Origin: Halopseudomonas pertucinogena
GTDB taxonomy: Bacteria; Pseudomonadota; Gammaproteobacteria; Pseudomonadales; Pseudomonadaceae
Direction: 5' to 3'
Length of the DNA: 64,000 nt
NCBI RefSeq assembly: GCF_014646575.1
Contig: NZ_BMNN01000004.1
Location: 248,001 to 312,000, forward strand
Both the position numbers and the translations under genes were made by a program. Positions within the stretch are counted from its first letter, which is position 1. Each line of letters opens with the position of its first letter. Of the stretch, positions 40,004 to 48,467 are shown piece after piece. The notes under the pieces were generated by a model. The model saw only the letters and a list, made by a program, of their open reading frames with translations. It had not been told where the DNA came from and ran no database searches.

Positions 40004-41113
40004 TCAGAGTGTCTGCAGGAAGGCCTCCAGCGCTTCAAGTTCATCAGCCTTCAGGTTCAGCGGTACCAGCAGCGCCGAGGTCTTCGGGAAATGCGGGTCG
40101 TCGGCCTGCTCGGGCCGCGGCCTGGGCCGAGGCATACCGGCGTTGTACATATTCAGCACGCCGCCCAGCTGGAACAGGCCATTGTGCATCCAGGGGCCGG
40201 TACGACCCACCTGGCGCAGGCTGGGGGTGCGGAACTTGCCGATATCGGCGGGATCGCCGGTCACCTCCTGGCGGCCCCAGTCCTCGAATCTGTCGCGGCC
40301 GTAGTAGGTCAGCCCCAGGTTGTGGAACTGGCGGTCGCTGAGCGCCGCACCATGGTGGCAGGTCATGCAGTGGCCGCGGGTGCGAAACAGGTGCAGGCCG
40401 TGGATCTGCTGGTCGGTCAGCGCCTGCCTGTCACCGCGCAGGAAGCGGTCCAGTGCGCTGCGCTGGGGCAACAGGCTGCGCTGATAGTCCGCCAGCGCCA
40501 GACCCAGCTGCTCGCGGGTTACAGGGCCATCGTCAAACACCGCCGCAAATGCTGCGGGGTATGACTCATCGGCATTCAGCCGCTCGAGCAGTTCGGGCAC
40601 GCTGAAGGCCATCTCCAGCGGATCTTCGATGGGGTGCATGCTCTGTTCTTCCAGGGTCATGCTGCGGCCGTCCCAGAAGAACGGGCCGAGCAGGGCGGCA
40701 GTGGCAACCGAGGGCGAGTTGCGCCGGCCGACCCGGCGATCATGGCCGAAGGGGAAGCGCCGGCCATCGGCAAAGCTTTCCGACGGCTCATGGCAGGAGG
40801 CGCAGGCGATCTGGCCGGAGCGCGACAATATCGGATCCATGAACAGCCGCTCGCCGAGCTGCGCCCGCTGGGGCTGGTAGGCGCCCCGGGCACGCCATTC
40901 GGCGTGGGTGGGAAGCGGGGCCAGTTCCTGCCAGGGGCCGTCACCCATGATGGTCGGTTTGGGCCACCGGCTGATGGGTTGTTCGTAGAGCGCCCGCAGG
41001 CAACGGGCCTGCTGCTCCGGCGGCTCGGCGCAGGGCTTGGCGCCGTTTGCCAACAGCGAGGTGCCCAGCAGCAACAGGGCCAGACCATATTGGAGCATGA
41101 TGAATCTGGGCAT
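40004..41113 (-). CDS. MauG/cytochrome c peroxidase-family di-heme protein
   Basis: A 369-residue secreted protein with two heme c sites, CASCH (about residue 103-107) and CMTCH (about 255-259), and family spans such as RNSPSVATAALLGPFFWDGR and KFRTPSLRQVGRTGPWMHNG. It has a signal peptide (MPRFIMLQYGLALLLLGTSLLANG). Members reduce H2O2 or, in the MauG group, oxidise protein residues. Its ATG overlaps the stop of the TonB-dependent receptor by one base, so it is translated together with it. This coupling suggests the two act on one ligand or metal. Confidence 0.9.
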   Translation of the reverse strand: MPRFIMLQYGLALLLLGTSLLANGAKPCAEPPEQQARCLRALYEQPISRWPKPTIMGDGPWQELAPLPTHAEWRARGAYQPQRAQLGERLFMDPILSRSGQIACASCHEPSESFADGRRFPFGHDRRVGRRNSPSVATAALLGPFFWDGRSMTLEEQSMHPIEDPLEMAFSVPELLERLNADESYPAAFAAVFDDGPVTREQLGLALADYQRSLLPQRSALDRFLRGDRQALTDQQIHGLHLFRTRGHCMTCHHGAALSDRQFHNLGLTYYGRDRFEDWGRQEVTGDPADIGKFRTPSLRQVGRTGPWMHNGLFQLGGVLNMYNAGMPRPRPRPEQADDPHFPKTSALLVPLNLKADELEALEAFLQTL

Positions 41114-43674
41114 CAGAAACGGTACCCCACTTCCACCATGAACTGCCGGCCCACTTCATAGCCGGTGCTGTTTTTGTCGGCGGTACTGGCAATGCGTTTG
41201 TTCAGCAGGTTGGTTACGTCCAGGTTGACGAAGGCGGCCTGCTTGCGGGTGAAGGGCTTTTCCCAGCTGATGCGGGTGTCCCAGGTCAGGGTCGAGCCGT
41301 AGTCCTGCTCCAGCCATTCGCGCAGCAGCTGGCCCTGGTATTCCACGAACTGGCCGGTCTGGGCAACGCGACGATAGCCGCTGCGGTGACGGAAGAAGTT
41401 GGTCCAAGCGAGATTCCACTCGGGAATCACCGTGGTGGTGGCCAGGCGTACAGTCCAGGGACGGTTGTAGTTGTCCGCCGGCCGCTCGGAATAACGCATG
41501 GCACTGCCGTCATACATGATCAGCGGGTCATCGACCCAGAGCAGGCCGATGCTGCTGGTGTAGTCGTTGAGCCCCGAGCTGTTGATATCGCTCCAGTCGA
41601 GGGCCAGGTCGAAGGTGGTCCAGCTGCTGCCGAGGTGCAGCGGCAGCATGGGGCTGACCGTCAGCGACCAGATCTCGCTGTCGCTCTGGCCCCCGTTGTA
41701 ATAGGTGTAATAGTTGGGCTTGAGCTGGTCGGGGGCCTCCGAGGGTTGGCCAATCTGCGAGCCCCAGGCGCGGGATACCTGATCGCGGGCCTTGCGCTCG
41801 ACGTATTTCAGGGTGAATCGGGTACCCCAGCGGATATGGCTGAGCGCCAGTGATACTTCATCGTTGTAGGGAATATCCAACTGGCTGAACTTGCTGCCGG
41901 CCGGTGCGCGTTCACCGGCGACCCAGGGCGCGTTCTGGTCTTCCCGACTGTAGCTGACCTGCATCTGCTCCAGCGACTCGCGCAGGCGGTAGGTATATAG
42001 ATTGCGCCCGTAGTAGCGGTTGGCGCCGGCGGTCACCAGGGTGCTGCCGTTGCCCAATACATCCAGCTCGGCGGCGAACCGCGGCGAGATGGTGGTCTGG
42101 TCCATGTAGTTGTCGCTGTCGACGCGTATGCCGGGGCGCAGGCTCAGGCGTCTGTACCGCATGTCGTCCTCCAGATACAGCGCCCATTGGCGGGTGCTGA
42201 ATTCCACCTCGCCGGCTTCCAGCAGGCTGTATTGCGTCATGTACTGGCCGGGCCAGCCGTTGATAGTCTCGCCGACGGCGCACCAGGGATCGTTCGCTGC
42301 GCAGTAGTCGGTGGGCTTCAGGCTGGCAAGGGAATTGCTGAAGTAGGGTGCCCGACGCTCGAAGCCGACAGCATCGTGCTTCAGGGCAATACCGGTGTGC
42401 AGGCGGTGGCTGATCGGCCCGGTCTGCATCGGATGCCAGTGGATGTCGGCCTGGTACGCCAGCCCCCGCTGGCTCTGTTCGATATCGCCCATGCCGCCTT
42501 CGGATGCGACGTTGCTGCTGCTCCAGTTCTTCGACGTGGACGGACGCCATATGCGCATGTAGTCGGCTTCCGAGTCGCGGGCATTGTGCTGATCGCTCCA
42601 GCTCAGCTTCTGGCTGATCAGGCCAACGGGCGACTTCCAGTCCAGTGTCAGGTTCAGGGCCTGGCCGCCGGCCTGGGTGACGCGATAGGAGTGCAGCGCG
42701 TTGCTGCCGAAGCCCCGGTCCTCCTCCGGCGCGTGGGTGAGCGAGCCGCTCACGCGCAGCTCGGGGTTGATATCCCAGACGGCCTTGAGAAAGTAGTTAT
42801 CGATCTGCAGCTCCCGATCCTGCCGCCGGTTGGCCTCGGGCGTGTCATGGCTGAGGCCGAAAACCCGGGTCGGGATGGTCGATTGCTTGCGCGAGAAACT
42901 GCCCAGCAGGCCGACATTGTCGGTCAGGTAGCCCTCCAGGGTGGCGCGGGTGATGAGCTTGTCGAACTCCGGCTGGTTGCCGGTGCCGAAAGCGGCCTCG
43001 AACTCGTCCAGCTCGGGATCGTTCTCATCCAGATGGTATTCAGTCCACTGCGAGCGGGACATCTGCAGCGAGAGCTTGCCGGACAGCTCCCGTTTCGGGT
43101 CGCGGGTCCTGGCGTCCACCACCCCACCGTTGAAGCCGCCGAAGGACGCCGGCACGTTGCTGTCGTGCACTGTGATGCTCTCCAGCAGATCGGTATCGAC
43201 GGCCAGCCCCTGACTGCGGCCGGGCAACTCGCTGGCATTATTGGCGGTGTTGCCGGGGTCAAGATCGTTGTTCATGCCCATGCCATCAAGGGTGAACAGG
43301 TTCTGCCAGTGGGGCTGACCATTGATGCTGATACTGGCGGGGGAAATCTCTCCGGGCGTCTTGCTGCTGAGCTGGCTGTTATCGAACTGCACAGCCGGGT
43401 TGGTACGCAACAAACTGGTGATATCACCATTGCCGGCGGGCATCCGCTCGATCTGCTCGCGATCCACCTCGCGGGAGCCTTCATAGTTCTTGCGCTGGCC
43501 CTTGACCAGCACATCGCCGAGTTTCAGCGAGGCGGCCTGATCAGTCGGAACAGCGGGTTGGCCGGCAGGGGCGCGAGGGTCGGCGGCATTGACCGGCAGG
43601 GTCAGGCAGAACGACAGGACAAGCGGTGTTGCAGCAGAAACAGCTGAATGACGGCGAGGCACAGGGGACTCCAT
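41113..43674 (-). CDS. TonB-dependent outer membrane receptor
   Basis: An 853-residue protein with a signal peptide, a possible TonB box near KLGDVLVKG (about residues 51-59), a plug domain (REQIERMPAGNGDITSLLRTNPAVQ; GFNGGVVDARTRDP) and a 22-strand barrel ending in F (GRQFMVEVGYRF). Its ligand is unknown. A Fur-box-like site lies 86 bases upstream, so iron control is likely. The gene is coupled to a di-heme peroxidase-like gene, a pairing known from copper-peptide (methanobactin) and other metal systems, but no direct sign of methanobactin is seen. Confidence 0.92.
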   Translation of the reverse strand: MESPVPRRHSAVSAATPLVLSFCLTLPVNAADPRAPAGQPAVPTDQAASLKLGDVLVKGQRKNYEGSREVDREQIERMPAGNGDITSLLRTNPAVQFDNSQLSSKTPGEISPASISINGQPHWQNLFTLDGMGMNNDLDPGNTANNASELPGRSQGLAVDTDLLESITVHDSNVPASFGGFNGGVVDARTRDPKRELSGKLSLQMSRSQWTEYHLDENDPELDEFEAAFGTGNQPEFDKLITRATLEGYLTDNVGLLGSFSRKQSTIPTRVFGLSHDTPEANRRQDRELQIDNYFLKAVWDINPELRVSGSLTHAPEEDRGFGSNALHSYRVTQAGGQALNLTLDWKSPVGLISQKLSWSDQHNARDSEADYMRIWRPSTSKNWSSSNVASEGGMGDIEQSQRGLAYQADIHWHPMQTGPISHRLHTGIALKHDAVGFERRAPYFSNSLASLKPTDYCAANDPWCAVGETINGWPGQYMTQYSLLEAGEVEFSTRQWALYLEDDMRYRRLSLRPGIRVDSDNYMDQTTISPRFAAELDVLGNGSTLVTAGANRYYGRNLYTYRLRESLEQMQVSYSREDQNAPWVAGERAPAGSKFSQLDIPYNDEVSLALSHIRWGTRFTLKYVERKARDQVSRAWGSQIGQPSEAPDQLKPNYYTYYNGGQSDSEIWSLTVSPMLPLHLGSSWTTFDLALDWSDINSSGLNDYTSSIGLLWVDDPLIMYDGSAMRYSERPADNYNRPWTVRLATTTVIPEWNLAWTNFFRHRSGYRRVAQTGQFVEYQGQLLREWLEQDYGSTLTWDTRISWEKPFTRKQAAFVNLDVTNLLNKRIASTADKNSTGYEVGRQFMVEVGYRF

Positions 43675-43759
43675 CCAGAAAACAGGAAACCGTGGCGGCG
43701 CACTGTTGTGGTTATGCCGCAGCGGCGTAGCTGAAAGCGGATGAGAATTATATATGGAT

Positions 43760-43778
43760 GCTAATGATTATCAACAAC
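43760..43778 (-). promoter_or_regulatory. Fur-box-like site upstream of the TonB-dependent receptor
   Basis: Read on the minus strand, the 19 bases match the Fur consensus GATAATGATAATCATTATC at 15 positions, including TGATAATCATTA in a row. It ends 86 bases upstream of the receptor ATG. Together with the receptor gene, this suggests induction on iron limitation. Confidence 0.65.
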
Positions 43779-43854
43779 TCTAAGGGCGCCAAGTGCTGGA
43801 AGAGATGGGCGATGCTTGTAGCCGCAGCAGAGCGCCTGAAAGCATCGCAGGCGT

Positions 43855-43971
43855 GACATGTATAGGAAATGACGAAATCTATACATGTCGGATGTGGCGT
43901 GTATACTTTTCCCGACTTTATATACATGAGCTTAGCCTCATGTCGAAAAGCGGCTGTTTTCTATACACGTC
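43855..43971. promoter_or_regulatory. cluster of operator-like repeats upstream of fic
   Basis: GACATGTATAG (43855-43865) and CTATACATGTC (43879-43889) are perfect 11-base inverted copies with a 13-base spacer. Related copies follow: GTGTATAC (43899-43906), TATACATG (43921-43928) and CTATACACGTC (43961-43971). The last ends 18 bases before the fic start. Five related half-sites over 117 bases suggest cooperative binding of a dimeric regulator. The winged-helix domain of the Fic protein is one candidate. Confidence 0.55.
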
Positions 43972-43989
43972 AACAATGGAGTGCAATGG

Positions 43990-45069
43990 ATGGTCGAAGC
44001 ACTGTTAAAGCTGCCGCTGACTGACATGGCAGCGCTGGAAACGCGAGCGGTGCTGAAACGAGCCGCCGAAGCCCACCGCTATCTGGCAGAGCTCAAGGGC
44101 GTAGCGGCCAGTATTCCGAACGAAGCGATACTGATCAACACGCTCAGCTTGCAGGAGGCCAAGGACAGCTCCGAGATAGAAAACATCGTCACCACCCACG
44201 ACGCGCTATATAAGGCTAACCTGTTTACCGAGGCAGTGACTGACCCAGCTGCCAAGGAAGTACAGGACTACGCCATCGCTCTGACGCAGAGCTTTCAGAC
44301 CGTGCGCCGACACCGGCTGATTCGGCTGGACGACATTCTCGGTGTTCAGCAGCAACTGGAACATAACAGGGCTGGTTTGCGTCGCTTACCAGGCACTGAG
44401 CTGAAGAATGCCCGCACCGGGGAGGTGGTCTATGTGCCCCCGCAGAATGCACGGGAAATCGAAGACCTGATGAATAATCTGGTCGAATATATAAACGACG
44501 ACAGCCTCTGTGATGCGGACCCGCTGGTAAAGATGGCAATCATTCACCATCAGTTTGAAAGTATTCATCCCTTTTACGACGGTAACGGCCGTACCGGGCG
44601 CATCATCAACATCCTTTATCTCGTGGCCCAGGATTTGCTCAACCTGCCAGTTCTGTATTTGAGCCGCTATATCATCCGCAACAAGGCGGGTTACTACCAT
44701 CATTTGCAACAGGTACGCGAAACCGGCGACTGGGAGCCCTGGTTGCTGTACATGCTTGATGGCGTAATTGACACCGCGCAGGCCACCATCAAGCTGATTG
44801 GCCAGATCAAGCAGTTGATGCAGGAATACAAGCAGCGTATGCGTCAGGAGCTGCCCAAGCTTTATCGCCAGGAACTGCTCAATAACCTGTTCAACCACCC
44901 TTACACCAAGATCGAGTTCGTCATGGATGATCTTGGCGTGTCGCGCATCACCGCCACCAAATATCTCGAACAACTGACAGCTGAAGGTTTTCTGCATAAG
45001 GAAAAAATCGGCCGTACCAATTACTTCATCAACCAGCCGCTGTGTGCACTGCTCATCGAGCAGGCGTAA
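43990..45069 (+). CDS. Fic-domain protein with C-terminal winged helix
   Basis: A 359-residue protein. It carries the canonical Fic motif HPFYDGNGRTGR (about residues 196-207), needed for transfer of a nucleotide (usually AMP) to protein hydroxyls. The N-terminal inhibitory motif SSEIEN (about 56-61) fits the class II (S/T)xxxE(G/N) helix, so activity is self-inhibited. The C-terminus (FVMDDLGVSRITATKYLEQLTAEGFLHKE, about 308-336) is a winged-helix DNA-binding domain. The ATG at 43990 has GGAG eight bases upstream; a GTG at 43981 is an alternative. It is followed by an hsdM remnant, and such Fic genes often sit in type I restriction loci. Base composition looks lower in GC than the neighbours. 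Confidence 0.92.
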   Translation: MVEALLKLPLTDMAALETRAVLKRAAEAHRYLAELKGVAASIPNEAILINTLSLQEAKDSSEIENIVTTHDALYKANLFTEAVTDPAAKEVQDYAIALTQSFQTVRRHRLIRLDDILGVQQQLEHNRAGLRRLPGTELKNARTGEVVYVPPQNAREIEDLMNNLVEYINDDSLCDADPLVKMAIIHHQFESIHPFYDGNGRTGRIINILYLVAQDLLNLPVLYLSRYIIRNKAGYYHHLQQVRETGDWEPWLLYMLDGVIDTAQATIKLIGQIKQLMQEYKQRMRQELPKLYRQELLNNLFNHPYTKIEFVMDDLGVSRITATKYLEQLTAEGFLHKEKIGRTNYFINQPLCALLIEQA

Positions 45070-45096
45070 CTAGAAAGCTCAGGAAGTTTTTGATCC

Positions 45097-45390
45097 ATGA
45101 CACAAAACGATATCGTCCAGAAACCCTGAACCTCTGCGACGTCCTCCGCGACGACGGCATCAATTTGCTCAACGATTACAAACGCATCCCGCTCAGCCTG
45201 TCCACCGGCAGGGATGCGGACGGCAAGCTGGTGCATGACGACCTGATCGAGGCACTGGACCAGATCGACTGGTTCAGTGCACTGAAGGACACCGCCTGGG
45301 CGACCTGTACGAAGGTCTCTTGGAAAAGAACCAGCGAAACCAAATTCGGCGCTGGCCAGTACTTCACCCCGCGTGCGTTGATCCCTGTTC
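45097..45390 (+). pseudogene. decayed type I restriction-modification methylase gene, N-terminal fragment
   Basis: The frame starts MTQNDIVQK, then one lost base causes a stop; the next frame reads LNLCDVLRDDGINLLNDYKR. Both are pieces of HsdM N-terminal sequence. Further on, SETKFGAGQYFTPRALIP is the start of the HsdM SAM-binding domain, and a frameshifted segment between (reading LGDLYEGLLEKN in another frame) is also HsdM-like. The expected spans between these pieces are missing. The catalytic NPPF region, hsdS and hsdR are absent. I therefore call it a remnant of several deletions and frameshifts. It directly follows fic. Confidence 0.85.
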
Positions 45391-45402
45391 CTCGTGTGTC
45401 GC

Positions 45403-46266
45403 TTATCGTTTCAGGCTGAACCGATAATCATGCCGCTCCAACGGCCCATCCAGTCCGACCTGGTAGGTGTCCACTACCACCTGATCATCGTCCATCACTG
45501 TCAATACGCGGAACATCGGTACGTGGTGGTCTTCGTCCGGGATCTTGGTGCGTTCCAGCGCGGGGATATGCAGATGGTGCACGCCATCGACCTGTTTCGA
45601 GTGATCACTGCGCTCCAGGTCCATATGCAGGTCGCCGGAGATCATGCCCACCAGATTCGGCTGCGCCACTATGTCGGCGAAGCCGGGGTGGTGAATGCCC
45701 TTGTCGGCCCGCTCGGGGAAGGTACCGGCGGGGGCGCCATGCACCACCAAGAGGACCGGTTTGGGCTGCAGCTGCTCGATCTGCTGGCTGATCCAGGCTA
45801 CACCCGTGTCGTCAAAGTCGCGACCTGCATCCGGCGACGCCATGACCAGTGCCAGTTGCTCGAATTCCAGCACATAACGTGGCCCTTCCAGCTCGACCTT
45901 GTCCTGATTCCACAGTTGGGCGTAGTGCATGTAGCGTTCAACAGTGGAGCCGTGTTCCTCGTTGCCCATGATCGGGTAGAAGGGCAGCGCCAGGCGCTGC
46001 AATACCGGGGTGACGGCCTGATACTGCAGCTCGGTACCCTTGTGTGCGATGTCACCGACACCGATGACAAAGTCCAGATCCAGAGTATCGGTCAGGTGAT
46101 TGACATGGCCGACGGCGGCGGCCAAGCCGGGGAATTCGGCCTTGGGCTTGGGTTCGGCGTCGCCGAGGATGGCAAAGCGCAGCACCGGGTCGGCGGCCTG
46201 GGTGAGGGCTGGGGTCAAGGTGCTGGCGGCCAGCAGCAGGGTGGGGAGCAGGGTGCGGAGGTTCAT
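45403..46266 (-). CDS. secreted calcineurin-like metallophosphoesterase with unusual motifs
   Basis: A 287-residue protein with a signal peptide (MNLRTLLPTLLLAASTLTPALTQA). The phosphoesterase fold is suggested by AILGDAEP, VGDIAHKG, IMGNEEHGS, VVHGAP and SGDLHMD. Compared with the usual DxH, GDxxD, GNHE and GHxH, several metal ligands are swapped (DxE, GDxxH, GNEEH, GDxH). Activity is thus plausible but not assured. It is the last gene of the phosphate-related cluster, separated from phoX by 199 bases that contain repeat hairpins. A periplasmic phosphatase role is inferred from this context. Confidence 0.75.
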   Translation of the reverse strand: MNLRTLLPTLLLAASTLTPALTQAADPVLRFAILGDAEPKPKAEFPGLAAAVGHVNHLTDTLDLDFVIGVGDIAHKGTELQYQAVTPVLQRLALPFYPIMGNEEHGSTVERYMHYAQLWNQDKVELEGPRYVLEFEQLALVMASPDAGRDFDDTGVAWISQQIEQLQPKPVLLVVHGAPAGTFPERADKGIHHPGFADIVAQPNLVGMISGDLHMDLERSDHSKQVDGVHHLHIPALERTKIPDEDHHVPMFRVLTVMDDDQVVVDTYQVGLDGPLERHDYRFSLKR

Positions 46267-46357
46267 GGTGGTTCCTTGGTCTGGTGGTGGTTGGTGTCTG
46301 GTTTGGGGCGCTCATCGAGTCCGATCGCGGCCCGTGGTGTTCGACGTTCCCGGGGGT

Positions 46358-46457
46358 GTCGAGATCCGGCTCGACAGGGTGTGTTGGTTATAACCCCAGG
46401 TTGCCGAGGTGGAACTCGGCACTCCAGGGCCTGGGAGGGACGAGCACCAGCTCGTCC
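46358..46457. repeat. three hairpins of the TTCCAT-loop repeat family
   Basis: GTCGAG/CTCGAC (46358-46375), GCCGAG-GTGGAA-CTCGGC (46404-46421) and GACGAG/CTCGTC (46440-46457) follow one another in the gap between phoX and the metallophosphoesterase gene. Stem sequences vary together while the length is kept. They match the stems in the tandem repeat at 32178. Confidence 0.65.
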
Positions 46458-46465
46458 ACGTACTG

Positions 46466-48457
46466 TCAGCTGCCGATCACTCTGCCATCCTCATGGGTGA
46501 TGACCAGCGTGGTGGAGCGGGGGCGGCTGTGGCCGTCGCTGGCGGGGTAGCTGAGTTTGGGATGCTGGATGTTGACCCACAGGGTGCGGTAGTCCGGGGT
46601 CCAGGTGATGCCGGTGATTTCCGCGCCTCTTGGGCCGACCAGGAAGCGGCGGACTTCCCGGCTCTGCGGATCGGCGCACAGCAACTGGTTACAGCCGGTG
46701 TTGACCGTGTGTGCGGCTTCCTCGTCGGAGTCGGTCTGGATCCACAGCCGCCCGGCACCGTCGAAAGCCAGCCCGTCCGGGGAGGAGAAGATATCGCCGC
46801 GGATATTACCGATCAGGTTATCTGGCAGCGGCTGACCCTCGGCGTCCAGCGCTCCGGGCTGGTCACCGGCGAGCAGGAATACGTCCCACTCGAAGGTAGT
46901 GGCAGCCGGGTCGGCGTTGGCCTCGCGCCAGCGCACTATCTGCCCGTGCTGATTATTCGGTCTGGGGTTGGCCGGGTGCAGCGGGAAGCGTTCACCGCGC
47001 TCGCGGTTGTTGGTCAGGGTGATGTAGACCTCGCGGCTGTCGGGATGCACCGCGACCCATTCCGGGCGATCCATGGGCGTGGCACCGAGCAGGTCAGCGG
47101 CGCCCCGGGCGTTGAGCAGTACCGCCTGCTGATCGGCAAAGCCGTTGGCCGGAGTCAGACCCTGCTCGCCCCAGATCAGTGGCAGCCACTGGCCGCTGCC
47201 GTCCTCGTTGAAACGGGCGGCGTATAGGGTGCCGCTGTCCAGCAGCTGACGGCTGGCGGCCGGGTTGGCCGGGTTGGCTGGGTCATGGCGGCCGTCGGGC
47301 ACGAACTTCCACACGTACTCGCCCCGGGCGTCGTCGCCGGAGTAGATAGCCATGCGCCCGTCCTCGCCGAGCGAGACCACCGCACATTCCCGGCTGAGAC
47401 GGCCCATGGCGGTGCGTTTGATCGGCATGCTGTCCGGGTCGAAGGGATCGATTTCCACCACCCAGCCGAAGCGATGGGGTTCGTTGACCTGGCCCTGGTG
47501 GGGCTGGTTGTCATCCGGGGTGGCGTCGAAGCGCTCGTCCACCGATTCCCAGGCGTAGTAGGCGCTGCGCTGGCCGTTGCCGATGCCGTAGCGCTGGTGG
47601 GTCGGGCGGGTGGCGTGGTCGGCGGCGTTGCGGTTGACGAAGTAGTTGTGGAAGTTCTCTTCACAGGTCAGGTAGGTGCCCCAGGGGGTGACGCCCATGG
47701 AGCAGTTGTTCAGGGTGCCCAGCACCCGGGTGCCGGTTGGATCACTGGCGGTGCGCATGCGTGGATCGCCACGCAGCGGGCCGCTGATGGCCATCGGCGT
47801 CATGGCGCTGATACGCCGGTGGTAGCGTGAGCCGGCCACCCGTTGCCACTGGCCGTCGGCACTGCGGCGGATCTCCAGCACGCTGACCCCGTGGGCAGCC
47901 TGCTCCTTGCGCACCTGATCGACGGGGCGCTGGCGGCGGCCATCGGCCAGGTCGGTATAGCGGAAGCCGTCAGTATGCAGGGTCGGGTTGATGTACTCGT
48001 GGTTGATCACCAGCAGGCCATGGTCATTGGGTGCCTGCTCGAAGGGGAAGAAGTGCATGCCGTCATGGTTGTCACCGGCCTGCAGCAGTTGTGCCTGCCA
48101 ATCCTGGGAGGCGTCCTCGCGCCAGGTCGGGGCATTGTCCAAGACCGCATCGCCCCAGCTGAAGAACGGCTGGGCGCGGTAACCCTCGGCCACCAGCACC
48201 CGGTCGAAGTCGGCTGCGGTCTGCGCCGCTACTCCGCTGAAGCCCAGCAGTGGGCTGGCTGCTGGCGCGCTGCTGCGCTGGCAACCGAGCAGGCTGGTGC
48301 CGAACAGGCCGATGGCTGCCAGCGCCAGACCGCCCTTGAGTACCTGACGGCGGCTGCGGTTAATGATGCTGTTCAGGTCGGCGGCCTGGCTGGGGTTGAG
48401 GCAGCGGTCGTCCAGCGCCTGCAGGTCGGCGTGGTAATGCTGATGTTCCTGTCTCAT
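46466..48457 (-). CDS. phoX: PhoX-family alkaline phosphatase, Tat-exported, probable lipoprotein
   Basis: A 663-residue DUF839/PhoX protein. The N-terminus carries a twin-arginine signal (NRSRRQVLKGGLALAAIG, about residues 33-50) followed by LLGC, a lipobox, so it is likely folded before export and lipid-anchored. Conserved PhoX spans include VTPWGTYLTCEENFHNY and RECAVVSLGEDGRMAIYSGDD. PhoX enzymes use iron and calcium and release phosphate from many phosphomonoesters. It lies ten bases after tonB in a probable operon with phytase and a receptor, where it could finish dephosphorylation of inositol phosphates. Confidence 0.93.
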   Translation of the reverse strand: MRQEHQHYHADLQALDDRCLNPSQAADLNSIINRSRRQVLKGGLALAAIGLFGTSLLGCQRSSAPAASPLLGFSGVAAQTAADFDRVLVAEGYRAQPFFSWGDAVLDNAPTWREDASQDWQAQLLQAGDNHDGMHFFPFEQAPNDHGLLVINHEYINPTLHTDGFRYTDLADGRRQRPVDQVRKEQAAHGVSVLEIRRSADGQWQRVAGSRYHRRISAMTPMAISGPLRGDPRMRTASDPTGTRVLGTLNNCSMGVTPWGTYLTCEENFHNYFVNRNAADHATRPTHQRYGIGNGQRSAYYAWESVDERFDATPDDNQPHQGQVNEPHRFGWVVEIDPFDPDSMPIKRTAMGRLSRECAVVSLGEDGRMAIYSGDDARGEYVWKFVPDGRHDPANPANPAASRQLLDSGTLYAARFNEDGSGQWLPLIWGEQGLTPANGFADQQAVLLNARGAADLLGATPMDRPEWVAVHPDSREVYITLTNNRERGERFPLHPANPRPNNQHGQIVRWREANADPAATTFEWDVFLLAGDQPGALDAEGQPLPDNLIGNIRGDIFSSPDGLAFDGAGRLWIQTDSDEEAAHTVNTGCNQLLCADPQSREVRRFLVGPRGAEITGITWTPDYRTLWVNIQHPKLSYPASDGHSRPRSTTLVITHEDGRVIGS

Positions 48458-48467
48458 GCTGCTGTCC

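Noticed and set aside
45070-45419. Open frame of 125 codons read as an intact small gene
   Set aside because: Its pieces are discontinuous HsdM segments with frameshifts, so it is listed as a pseudogene.
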